Below, in pieces: positions 1 to 7,375 of a stretch of DNA of 64,000 nt. A model generated the notes under the pieces. It had not been told where the DNA came from. It ran no database searches and saw only the letters and a list, made by a program, of their open reading frames with translations. Location: the NCBI RefSeq assembly GCF_010669145.1, contig NZ_CP048635.1, positions 1,006,001 through 1,070,000 of the forward strand. Reading direction: 5' to 3'. Position numbers and translations under genes: made by a program. The DNA comes from Rhizobium oryzihabitans (GTDB lineage Bacteria; Pseudomonadota; Alphaproteobacteria; Rhizobiales; Rhizobiaceae). Positions within the stretch are counted from its first letter, which is position 1. Every line of letters starts with the position of its first letter.

Positions 1-1413
1 GACCAGCACACGATCACTGACGCCGATAAGTTCCGGCAGCTCCGAGGATATAACGACCACGCCGACACCTTCGCGCGCCAACTCCCGGATCTGGCGGTGG
101 ATTTCGGCTTTCGCACCCACATCCACCCCGCGTGTCGGTTCATCGAGAAAGACGACCTGCGGTTCCACCGACAGCATCTTCGCCAGCGCCACCTTCTGCT
201 GGTTGCCGCCGCTCAGGGTAGAGACGGCGTCACCGACACTGTTCGCGCGCAATTTCAACCTGCGTCCGAGCTCGTCGGCGCGCTTCATTTCCTTGCGCCG
301 TTCGATGAAGCCCATGCCGTTCGATATCCGGCCGACATCGAGCGCGGAAACATTCGCAGCAATGGACATGTTGAGGAACAGCCCGTCGCCCTTGCGATCC
401 TCCGACAGATAGACCAGCCCCTCGCGAATGCTGTCGCGATAATCTTTCAGCCGCAGCGGCCGGCCGCGCAGCGCGACCTCGCCTCTGGGTTTCCCCTCCA
501 GCCGGCAGACCGCCCGCGCGATCTCGCTTCGGCCGGCGCCGATCAGGCCGGCAAGTCCAAGGATTTCGCCGCGGCGCAGATCGAAATCGACATCGAAAAC
601 GCGCTTTCCTTCGTTCAGCCCCCGAACCGAAAGAATGACCTCGTCCGATTTTTCGTTTTCCGATAGTTTCGGCGGGTAGAGCTTGTCGAGAACGCGCCCC
701 ACCATGCTGTTGACGACTTCCTCCGGGGAAATCTCCGCAATATTCGCCGTCTTGATGTGGCAACCGTCGCGCATGACCGTGATGCGGTCGCAATGCTCAA
801 AAATCTCCGCCATCCGGTGCGAGATATAGATGATCGCAATCCCGCGCTCCGCCAGCCGGTGCATGATCCTGAAAAGCGTATTTGCCTCGGTCTCGGTCAG
901 GGCCGCCGTCGGCTCGTCCAGGATCAGGATACGGCAATCGAGCGTCAGCGCCTTGGCGATCTCGACGATCTGCTGCTGGGAAATCGACAGATCTCCGGCA
1001 CGGCTGGCGGGATCGATATCGCCAATTTCCTTGAGGATGGTTGCCGCCCGCTTGCCGAGGTCGCGATAATTCATGAACCAGGAGCGGCTTTGGCCCGTCT
1101 CCGACATGAACATGTTCTCGGCGACCGAAATCTCCGGGCAGAGCGCGATCTCCTGATGGACGAAGCCGATACCGAGCCGGTTCGCCGCATTGGGCGAAGA
1201 TATCCGCACCGCTTTGCCGTCCAGCAGGATTTCACCGCCATCGGGCTGCAGAATGCCATCGATAATATGCATCAGCGTCGACTTGCCGGCGCCGTTTTCA
1301 CCCGCCAGCGCGTGGATTTCGCCACGCCGCAACTCAAGTGCGGCACTGCGCAACGCCCGCACGGGGCCGAACGCCTTGTGAATATTCGTCATGCTGAGGA
1401 TGACCTCGCCCAT
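1..1413 (-). CDS. Sugar ABC transporter ATP-binding protein (RbsA/MglA type), C-terminus cut by window edge
   Basis: This is the energising subunit of a carbohydrate ABC importer; it hydrolyses ATP at the inner face of the membrane. The 471 codons present hold two ATPase domains. The first has Walker A GENGAGKST near residues 38-46 and the Walker B stretch LILDEPTAAL. The second has the degenerate P-loop GLIGAGRSE and a clean LSGGNQQ signature followed by LDEPTRGVDVGA. This tandem layout is typical of the RbsA/MglA/XylG family of about 500 residues, so roughly the last 30 residues lie outside the window. The ATG at 1413 is preceded by GGAGGGG. The gene follows the substrate-binding protein at 1484 in one operon; the permease is presumably beyond the left edge. 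The exact sugar cannot be read from the sequence. Confidence 0.9.
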   Translation of the reverse strand, partial: MGEVILSMTNIHKAFGPVRALRSAALELRRGEIHALAGENGAGKSTLMHIIDGILQPDGGEILLDGKAVRISSPNAANRLGIGFVHQEIALCPEISVAENMFMSETGQSRSWFMNYRDLGKRAATILKEIGDIDPASRAGDLSISQQQIVEIAKALTLDCRILILDEPTAALTETEANTLFRIMHRLAERGIAIIYISHRMAEIFEHCDRITVMRDGCHIKTANIAEISPEEVVNSMVGRVLDKLYPPKLSENEKSDEVILSVRGLNEGKRVFDVDFDLRRGEILGLAGLIGAGRSEIARAVCRLEGKPRGEVALRGRPLRLKDYRDSIREGLVYLSEDRKGDGLFLNMSIAANVSALDVGRISNGMGFIERRKEMKRADELGRRLKLRANSVGDAVSTLSGGNQQKVALAKMLSVEPQVVFLDEPTRGVDVGAKAEIHRQIRELAREGVGVVVISSELPELIGVSDRVLV

Positions 1414-1443
1414 AACGCCCCTCCCGAACATGGCTTCCCTTTT

Positions 1444-1469
1444 ACCGGCGAGGCGCAAACCTCGCCGGT
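1444..1469 (-). terminator. Intercistronic hairpin after the sugar-binding protein gene
   Basis: A perfect 10-bp stem (ACCGGCGAGG at 1444-1453 and its complement at 1460-1469) with a six-base loop lies between the binding-protein gene and the ATPase gene. There is no U-tract. Such hairpins often stabilise the upstream message so that the binding protein is made in excess over the ATPase; that role is inferred here. Confidence 0.55.
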
Positions 1470-1483
1470 TTCAGGGCGGCGCC

Positions 1484-2497
1484 TTAGCGCCCCTTCATAT
1501 AGTCGTTGAGATCAAAGGAAGCGGCGTTCGCCTTGGTGATCACGGCGAAACCATTGTCCATCGAAGGAACCTGCATCGGGTTGAAACCGGACACCTTGTA
1601 GTCGTTGAAAGGGTCGATCAGGTCCGAATGGGCACCCAGGAAGGTGTTCATGAAACCCATGAAACCCTGAACGCCCTGATTGGGATTGACGGACATGTAG
1701 ATATTGCCCTGCTTGATATGCTCCAGCGTCGCCGGGGTGATATCCGCATGCAGGATCAGGACCTTCTTCTTTGCCTCGAGAACCGCAGCCGTCGCGCCTT
1801 CGGCAGAGCCGGCCTCGGGTATCCACAGGGCGCCCAGATTGGGGTTGGCCTGCAACATGGCGCCGACTGCCTGATAGGCGAGGTTCGAATCCTGATTGGT
1901 CGCCTGACGGCCGACCAGCTTCATCTCCGGATAGGTGCGTCCCATATAGTCGATGAGTGCGGTGACGCGCAGATCGTGATTGCTCTGTCCCGGATTTTCA
2001 AGGACAGCATATTCACCTTTTGCGCCGAGCTTCTTGACGATCTCGTCGGCCGCGAATTTCGCCTCGGCGACATTGTCCGAAGTAATATAGGCGGTGCGTT
2101 TCGACTTCGGCGAATCCGCCGCAAAAGTCGTCACCGAAACACCGGAGCCGATCGCCTTGTTGATGGGCTCGATGAACGGATCGGCCTGCATCGGATGCAG
2201 CAATATGCCCTTCGGCTTCTTCACCAGCTCCTGCTCGAAGGACGCGATCTGCTTGGTGATGTCATATTCCGGCGTGCCGGTGAAAACCGCTTCACAGCCG
2301 AGCGCCTTGGCGGCCTGCTTGAAACCCTCGAAGACCGGCACCCAATAGGGGTGGCTGGAAACCATGACATTCATCACATAGGTCTCGCCCGGTTCGCAGG
2401 CGAATTTGCCCGCGGCAGTGGCCGGAGAACCGGCAATAGCGGAAATGGCCACGGCAAAAACACCCGCGGCAACGGTCGATTTCAGAAAAGCCAACAT
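1484..2497 (-). CDS. Periplasmic sugar-binding protein of an ABC transporter (Peripla_BP_4 family)
   Basis: The 337-residue product captures a substrate in the periplasm and delivers it to the ABC importer encoded downstream. Residues 1-29 form a signal peptide: a charged start, a hydrophobic core and an ATAA-type cleavage region. The mature part is a ribose-binding-protein-like type I fold, with motifs such as ILLHPMQADPFIEPINKA and TSDNVAEAKFAADEIVKKLG. The ATG at 2497 is preceded by GGGAGGGG at good spacing. It is the first gene of the operon, and the 315 bases upstream carry a three-copy operator and a tRNA. The ligand is unknown; sugars or sugar alcohols are usual for this family. Confidence 0.9.
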   Translation of the reverse strand: MLAFLKSTVAAGVFAVAISAIAGSPATAAGKFACEPGETYVMNVMVSSHPYWVPVFEGFKQAAKALGCEAVFTGTPEYDITKQIASFEQELVKKPKGILLHPMQADPFIEPINKAIGSGVSVTTFAADSPKSKRTAYITSDNVAEAKFAADEIVKKLGAKGEYAVLENPGQSNHDLRVTALIDYMGRTYPEMKLVGRQATNQDSNLAYQAVGAMLQANPNLGALWIPEAGSAEGATAAVLEAKKKVLILHADITPATLEHIKQGNIYMSVNPNQGVQGFMGFMNTFLGAHSDLIDPFNDYKVSGFNPMQVPSMDNGFAVITKANAASFDLNDYMKGR

Positions 2498-2527
2498 ATT
2501 CCCCTCCCAAGGACAATGACTTAGTCC

Positions 2528-2634
2528 GCAATAAATTTTATTCGATGTAATTTATTGCATGTGACTTGAGATATCTGGAAACCGAACGCACGTCAATGCG
2601 CTTGAATTTTATTTTTGGTAGTGAAATTTATTGC
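2528..2634. promoter_or_regulatory. Three copies of AATTTATTGC, likely operator of the sugar ABC operon
   Basis: GCAATAAATT at 2528-2537 and AATTTATTGC at 2549-2558 form a perfect inverted repeat. A third copy, AATTTATTGC, sits at 2625-2634. The first site begins about 30 bases upstream of the ATG of the binding-protein gene. Three identical 10-mers within 107 bases point to a repressor binding site. The cognate regulator is not in the window. Confidence 0.65.
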
Positions 2635-2767
2635 GGTCCGCATGAGAAATTCTAGGACGCGTCAGTTTGACAAGCTGTCGCTCGCAGATTTCCGCACGTC
2701 GAATGAGCCTACCTGAAGGTTCGAAAGGGAAAGAAAGTAACCTTGGCCAAAAGCCGGCCGGAAACGA

Positions 2768-2801
2768 GAAAAGGGTCTCTGATTGCTCAGAAACCCTTTT
2801 C
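2768..2801 (-). terminator. Hairpin terminator downstream of tRNA-Val
   Basis: Arms 2768-2782 and 2787-2801 pair over 15 bases with one G-T wobble and a four-base loop. It starts 12 bases after the tRNA 3' end in the direction of transcription. The U-rich part lies inside the 3' arm (CCCTTTTC), so it is less canonical than a stem followed by a U-tract. Confidence 0.6.
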
Positions 2802-2812
2802 AAAAATTCGGA

Positions 2813-2887
<75 letters not shown>

Positions 2888-2968
2888 TCCGTGGCGGCGG
2901 ATAGACCACAAAACCGGTTCATGCGTCAACTGCTTTTTTTCGGTTTTATGAAGGTTTTTTGAGACCCC

Positions 2969-3334
2969 TTACGCCACAAGGAGTTTGTTCACCTCATCCA
3001 CCAGATCGCGCAGATGGAAAGGCTTGGAAAGCACCTTGGCGTCCTTCGGTGCCTTCGAATCGGCGTTCAGCGCGACGGCCGCAAAGCCGGTGATGAACAT
3101 CACTTTCAGGTCGGGATCGAGTTCGGTCGCACGACGGGCCAGTTCGATACCGTCCATTTCGGGCATGACGATATCGGTTAGCAACAGCGAGAAAGGCTCT
3201 TCGCGAAGCCGGTCATAGGCGCTGGCGCCGTTGTCGAAGGAAGAAACCTTGTAACCGGCTTTTTCCAGCGCCTTGACGAGAAAGCGGCGCATGTCGTTGT
3301 CGTCTTCAGCGAGAAGAATTTTCTGATTCATCAT
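2969..3334 (-). CDS. cpdR: CpdR-like single-domain response regulator
   Basis: The 121-residue protein is a lone receiver domain with no output domain. The acidic pair is at D11-D12 (AEDDNDM), the phospho-acceptor is D54 (LLTDIVMPEMDG), and the conserved lysine is K104 (LSKPF). In Caulobacter and Sinorhizobium, CpdR is a ClpXP adaptor controlled by the CckA-ChpT phosphorelay that triggers cell-cycle-dependent proteolysis. The length, sequence and placement near an N-formylglutamate amidohydrolase and hisN match my recollection of the rhizobial cpdR1 locus. Two adjacent ATGs (3334 and 3331) could each start it. It is divergent from the gene at 3513 across 178 bases. Confidence 0.85.
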   Translation of the reverse strand: MMNQKILLAEDDNDMRRFLVKALEKAGYKVSSFDNGASAYDRLREEPFSLLLTDIVMPEMDGIELARRATELDPDLKVMFITGFAAVALNADSKAPKDAKVLSKPFHLRDLVDEVNKLLVA

Positions 3335-3512
3335 AAGTGACCGTAACTGCTCAATGTTTGAGATACCCTAGCCCGATTATAGGATTTTCACGGTAAATAT
3401 CATGTGAAGACGAGAATCGGTATAGCGCTATATGGGCGATAGTATGGACTTGCCGCACTGTAACTGGCAACATGATCATCCTGATTGTTTGCGACATGGT
3501 AAATGGGTCTGA

Positions 3513-4397
3513 ATGGACTGGGTAACGGGTGAGTACGAGCTGTTTGAAGTAACGGAACCTGCCGTTCAAACCCTGCCATTTGTCTATAATTCACCCCATA
3601 GCGGTCGCTGTTACCCGATCTCCTTTCTGGAATCGGCGCGGCTCGATTCGCACGAGATCCGGCGCTCGGAAGACCACTTCGTCGACGAGCTGTTCGCCGC
3701 AGCGCCCGAAATCGGCGCGCCGCTGTTGAAGGCGAATTTTCCCCGCGCCTATCTCGACGTCAATCGCGAACCCTACGAGCTTGATCCGCGCATGTTCGAA
3801 GGCACCCTGCCGCCCTATGCCAATATAGGCTCCATGCGGGTGGCCGGAGGCCTCGGAACGGTGCCGCGCATCGTCGCCGAGAACATGGACATCTATGCCC
3901 ACCGTTTGCCGGTCGATGAAGCGCTGTCGCGCATCGAGACGATCTACAAACCCTACCACGCCTGCCTGCGCAGGCTTCTCTCCCGCACCCACGCCAATTT
4001 CGGCATGGCGGTCCTGATCGATTGCCATTCGATGCCGGGCAATATCCGGGTCGCCGGCTCGAACCTGCGGCCGGACGTGATTATCGGCGACCGTTACGGC
4101 ACCAGCGCTTCCCAGGAAGTTTCCCGCGCTGCCCTGCATTTTCTCGAGGAACTGGGTTTCATCGCGGTCTGCAACAAGCCCTATGCCGGCGGTTTCATCA
4201 CCGAACATTACGGGCGGCCGATCCGCTCTCTCCACGCGCTGCAGATCGAGGTCAACCGCGCGCTTTACGTCGATGAAAAGACGCTTTCGAAAAAAGCCGA
4301 TTTCCCGGCCATCCAGGCATCGCTTGAAATCTTCATGCGCCAGCTCGGCGCCTTCGTTTCGGATTACGCGATCGAGACCTCGCTCGCCGCCGAATAA
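3513..4397 (+). CDS. N-formylglutamate amidohydrolase family protein (HutG-like paralogue)
   Basis: The 294-residue product belongs to the N-formylglutamate amidohydrolase family, metal-dependent enzymes that release formate from N-formyl amino acids. Family marks include YNSPHSGR near the N-terminus, DCHSMPG in the middle, and GGFITEHYGRP followed by QIEVNRALY near the C-terminus. A second member, hutG, sits inside the hut operon at 60090. This copy is outside any hut context, beside cpdR and mmgR, so its true substrate may differ from formylglutamate. The ATG at 3513 has no strong Shine-Dalgarno; the length fits the family. Confidence 0.8.
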   Translation: MDWVTGEYELFEVTEPAVQTLPFVYNSPHSGRCYPISFLESARLDSHEIRRSEDHFVDELFAAAPEIGAPLLKANFPRAYLDVNREPYELDPRMFEGTLPPYANIGSMRVAGGLGTVPRIVAENMDIYAHRLPVDEALSRIETIYKPYHACLRRLLSRTHANFGMAVLIDCHSMPGNIRVAGSNLRPDVIIGDRYGTSASQEVSRAALHFLEELGFIAVCNKPYAGGFITEHYGRPIRSLHALQIEVNRALYVDEKTLSKKADFPAIQASLEIFMRQLGAFVSDYAIETSLAAE

Positions 4398-4455
4398 CGC
4401 CGAATTCCCCGATATTTCAGATCTCTGTTCAAGACATCCTGGCCGCGTGCCGGCC

Positions 4456-4532
4456 AAAAAAAACCGCGCCTTGGCGCGGTCAAGTCTAGGGAGGAAACAC
4501 CCAAGGAGGGTATTTACAGTCAAAGACTGTGA
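4456..4532 (-). ncRNA. mmgR: MmgR small RNA (alpha-r8 / Rfam suhB family)
   Basis: Read leftward, the transcript of about 77 bases shows a hairpin CAGTC-TTT-GACTG, a second hairpin ACCC-TCCTT-GGGT, the single-stranded motif TTTCCTCCCT (4488-4497), and a strong terminator stem ACCGCGCC/GGCGCGGT followed by a run of eight T. The ten-base motif and this architecture are the hallmark of the MmgR family. In Sinorhizobium meliloti this RNA limits polyhydroxybutyrate granule build-up. The neighbouring inositol-monophosphatase-family gene (hisN) is the usual partner that gave the Rfam family its suhB name. Ends are estimated from the promoter and terminator. Confidence 0.88.
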
Positions 4533-4536
4533 CCTG

Positions 4537-4565
4537 ACGCTAAGCACTAGATGCACAATTGTCAA
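4537..4565 (-). promoter_or_regulatory. Promoter of mmgR
   Basis: On the minus strand a consensus -35 TTGACA (4565-4560) is followed after 17 bases by TAGCGT (4542-4537). The start site expected a few bases further gives the 77-base MmgR transcript. The rest of the interval 4398-4715, on the plus strand, shows no gene. Confidence 0.7.
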
Positions 4566-4715
4566 TCATTTTATTTTATGCATATTTTTTAGGCTTATGC
4601 CGAAAATATGGAAACCGTCGTTCCGGCATCCGTACGAGTGGACGGCGGATGTGATTCCGGTCTATGCATCTTGCCACACAGTTCAGGCTCAATCGTTCAG
4701 GTAATGAGGTTTCGC

Positions 4716-5491
4716 ATGCTGCCCGACCGGGATTTCTTCTTCAAACTTGCCGATGCAGCCAGCGCTGAAACGCTTCCCCGCTTCCGTATGGGCATTGCCG
4801 TCACCAACAAGCAGGATGGTGGTTATGATCCCGTGACGGAAGGTGATCAGGCGGCCGAAAGCGCCATTCGCGCCCTTATCGAGGCGCGTTTCCCGCAGCA
4901 TGGCATTCTGGGCGAAGAACACGGCAATGTCGGCCTCGACCGCGAGCATATCTGGGTTATCGATCCGATTGACGGCACCCGCGCCTTCATTTCCGGCGTG
5001 CCCGTCTGGGGTACCCTGATCGGGTTCCAGTCGGCCGGCCGCGCCACAATGGGCATCATGGAGCAGCCCTTCACCCGGGAGCGTTATTTTGCCGATGGCG
5101 AAGCGGCCTGGTATTTCGGGCCTGACGGCGAACGCAAGATCCGCACGCGTGACTGTGCTTCGCTCTCGGATGCGGTGCTGTTCACCACGACCCCCATATC
5201 TTCACCGCAGAAGAAAAGCCTTTTTATGAAAAGGTGGAGGAACAGGTCCGCCTCTTCCGTTACGGGGTGGATTGTTACGCCTATTGCCTGCTCGCCGCCG
5301 GTCATGTCGATCTGGTGATCGAATCCGGCCTGAAGCCCTATGATGTCGGTGCGCTCATTCCCGTGGTTGAGCAGGCTGGCGGCATCATGACCACCTGGGA
5401 TGGCGGGCGTCCGGAAAATGGCGGGCGCATTCTGGCCGCTGGCTCGAAAGCCGTGCACGAACAGGCACTCGCCATTCTCTCGAAGCTATAG
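4716..5491 (+). pseudogene. hisN: Histidinol-phosphatase (inositol monophosphatase family), broken by one missing base
   Basis: The intact product would be about 258 residues. It would dephosphorylate histidinol phosphate, the penultimate step of histidine synthesis. Metal-site motifs of the family are present: GEEHGN, then VIDPIDGTRAF, and in the second half YGVDCYAYC and PYDVGAL. The first part reads in one frame up to the C-run at 5191-5195. The remainder (from TPHIF onward) reads in another frame and ends at 5491. One extra C in that run restores a single open frame. The ATG at 4716 is preceded by TGAGG; an in-frame ATG at 4704 is possible. Either the gene is inactivated or the run of C was under-called; I favour the second (see findings). 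Confidence 0.85.
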
Positions 5492-5496
5492 GCACA

Positions 5497-6438
5497 TCAT
5501 TCTGGCGCGAAAAAAGCGTCGATGGCGGCCAGCGCCTGTTTGCGGAAAACGTCGCGCTCATGCAGCAATTCGTGGCGCGCACCGGTTATGGGAAGAAGCT
5601 GCGCTGCGCGGAAATTGCGCGATAGCTCTTCCTGCGCCTTATAAGGCGTGATCGTATCCAGCATCGGCGCGAGAATAAGAGTTGGAATGGCTATGTTCGT
5701 CAGATGCTCCTGAGGGGTCACCCGCCCCATGGCCTTCAGCGCCTCATAGACCCATCGCGCCGTCGGCGCGCCGATGAACAGTTCCGGAAATTGACGGTGC
5801 AGTGCAAGGTTTCTCGCAAAACGTCTGGCGTCAGAGGTCAGCGGGTTGCCGTCGAAATCCCGTTCACGCTGATCCCTGCCCAGCTGAATCTTTCCAAGAC
5901 CCAAAAGGCTTAAGGACGTTGCGACCAGGCGGATAACGGGCGAAGGAATGGATTGCTGGCTGTCCAGCTCGATAAAGGGTGAACAGAGAACCAGCCGGTC
6001 AATGCGGTTCGAAAGCCCGGGCGCAGAGGCAAGCGCTGCGAGCGCACCGGTGGAATGCGCGATCATGAAAAACGGCAACCGCGTATCCGGCAGCACCACC
6101 TGCTCGAGGAAAAGGCTTATGTCCCGCTGATAGTCGGAAAACCGCCGCACATGCCCCGCACCCGGCTTCTTCAACAGCCTTTCGGAGCCGCCCTGCCCGC
6201 GTGTGTCGAAGGTCGCGACCCAGAAACCCATGGCCGTCAGATCGCCGACCGTTTCGAAATATTTCTCGATACATTCGTTCCGGCCATGCAGCAGAACGAC
6301 GGTTCCGCGCGCAATGTGCCGGCTGGCGCGGAAGATCGCATATCGAAGCTGTTTGCCGCCATGGCCGGTAAAATAACCGACGGTATGGTTGCCGGGAACC
6401 GGGTTGTCTTCGCTCTCGCGCAATGTGGCTTCGATCAT
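5497..6438 (-). CDS. Alpha/beta hydrolase, lysophospholipase (PldB-like) family
   Basis: The product of 313 residues is a serine hydrolase of the monoacylglycerol lipase/lysophospholipase type. The lid-containing core shows an oxyanion loop VVLLHGRNECIEKY, TFDTRGQGGSE, the nucleophile elbow AHSTGA (serine), PMLDTITP carrying the likely acid, and the histidine in TGARHELLHE. No signal peptide or membrane anchor is evident, so it is probably cytoplasmic. I chose ATG 6438; an in-frame ATG at 6495 would add 19 unconserved-looking residues. The gene converges on hisN with five bases between the stops. Its substrate is not known. Confidence 0.8.
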   Translation of the reverse strand: MIEATLRESEDNPVPGNHTVGYFTGHGGKQLRYAIFRASRHIARGTVVLLHGRNECIEKYFETVGDLTAMGFWVATFDTRGQGGSERLLKKPGAGHVRRFSDYQRDISLFLEQVVLPDTRLPFFMIAHSTGALAALASAPGLSNRIDRLVLCSPFIELDSQQSIPSPVIRLVATSLSLLGLGKIQLGRDQRERDFDGNPLTSDARRFARNLALHRQFPELFIGAPTARWVYEALKAMGRVTPQEHLTNIAIPTLILAPMLDTITPYKAQEELSRNFRAAQLLPITGARHELLHERDVFRKQALAAIDAFFAPE

Positions 6439-6696
6439 CGGTCTTTTCCGGCTGTCATGCCTTTTCGGGATAGGTCCACCGCGAGCGAAGGTCAAAGAAA
6501 AAATTGCCGGAACCGTCGGTTAAAGCAGTCGCGGTTCCGGCCAGTAAGACAGAAGAAGAAGGGACGTTATTGCTTCTGTCCACGGAGAATGTCTCCGATG
6601 ACCGAAGTTTTATGGCTCCCAAACTGAACGATGCCGGAACCCGACGTTCAGCCATGGTTCATCTTGCCATTCGCCTTTTCGCCCTTGATGCACCCC

Positions 6697-6725
6697 CTTG
6701 ACGCGGCGGCAAGCCATTCCCATCT
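6697..6725 (+). promoter_or_regulatory. RpoH (sigma-32)-like promoter of hsp20
   Basis: CTTGAC at 6697-6702 (preceded by CCCC) and CCCATCT at 6719-6725 match the heat-shock pattern CTTGAA with CCCCATNT, with a 16-base spacer. Transcription would start near 6732, just where the ROSE-like hairpins begin. The earlier part of the interval (6439-6695) shows no convincing gene. Confidence 0.6.
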
Positions 6726-6732
6726 CATTCAT

Positions 6733-6827
6733 GCGGTCGCCAGAACGGGACCGCGCCATATGTCCGGCCGTTGCCAGAACGGGACGCCGGGCTCAACCGC
6801 AAACAGTCGCTTCATAAGGAGGACACC
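6733..6827 (+). promoter_or_regulatory. ROSE-type RNA thermometer in the hsp20 leader
   Basis: The roughly 95-base leader folds into successive hairpins: GCGGTC (6733-6738) with GACCGC (6749-6754), then CCGGC and CGTT (6764-6772) with AACG and GCCGG (6778-6790). The last element places TCGCT (6807-6811) five bases before AAGGAGG (6816-6822), the Shine-Dalgarno. The family signature of ROSE elements is a UYGCU stretch that masks the Shine-Dalgarno at low temperature, and this sequence fits. ROSE elements are known upstream of small heat-shock genes in Agrobacterium and Bradyrhizobium. The fold was drawn by eye. Confidence 0.7.
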
Positions 6828-7309
6828 ATGCGTCACGTCGATTTTTCCCCCTCTATCGCTCCACCGTCGGTTTCGACCGTCTCTTCTCGATGCTCGACGG
6901 CCTCGGCCAGCCCGAACAGGCCCAGTCCTATCCGCCGTATAATATCGAGCGGACAGGTGAAAACGCCTATCGCATCACCATGGCCGTTGCCGGCTTCGAT
7001 GAAACCGAACTCAGCATCGAATCCCGTGCCAATACGCTGACGGTGAAGGCCGAGAAGGCCGCAGATGAGAAGTCGTCCGAGGGCGAGTTCCTGTATCGCG
7101 GCATTGCCACACGCGCTTTCGAGCGCCGCTTCCAGCTGGCCGATCACGTCGAAGTCCAGACCGCTTCCCTGAAGAATGGCCTGCTTCACATTGATCTCGT
7201 CCGCAACATCCCGGAAGCCATGAAACCGCGCCGTATCGCGATCTCGTCCGACAGCGCCGATGCGCCAAAGACGATCGAAGCACAGATCACGCCGGCCCAG
7301 GTCAACTAA
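6828..7309 (+). pseudogene. Small heat-shock protein (Hsp20/alpha-crystallin), broken by one missing base
   Basis: The gene encodes an ATP-independent holdase chaperone. The intact product would be about 160 residues: a start MRHVDFSP, a stretch RSTVGFDRLFSMLDGL, the alpha-crystallin domain (YNIERTGENAYRI to LHIDLVRNIPEAMKPRRI, with the LXNGLL-like motif LKNGLL) and a short tail. ATG 6828 follows a perfect AAGGAGG, but that frame shifts after the run of C at 6847-6851. One additional C joins it to the frame ending at 7309. The strong promoter, thermometer, ribosome site and terminator all look functional, so a sequence error is more likely than decay. Confidence 0.88.
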
Positions 7310-7330
7310 GCCGATCCGGATATCAAACGA

Positions 7331-7355
7331 ACGGCCCCGTCATGGGGCCGTTTTT
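7331..7355 (+). terminator. Rho-independent terminator after hsp20
   Basis: The stem ACGGCCCC/GGGGCCGT with a five-base loop (7331-7350) is followed by five T residues. It lies 22 bases past the hsp20 stop codon. Confidence 0.9.
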
Positions 7356-7375
7356 ATTTGGTGAAGATTTGCCCT

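Noticed and set aside
2609..2803. 64-codon open frame upstream of the tRNA
   Set aside because: It includes the tRNA terminator hairpin and an operator copy, and has no family resemblance.
6455..6701. Small overlapping open frames upstream of hsp20
   Set aside because: They have no ribosome sites and conflict with each other.
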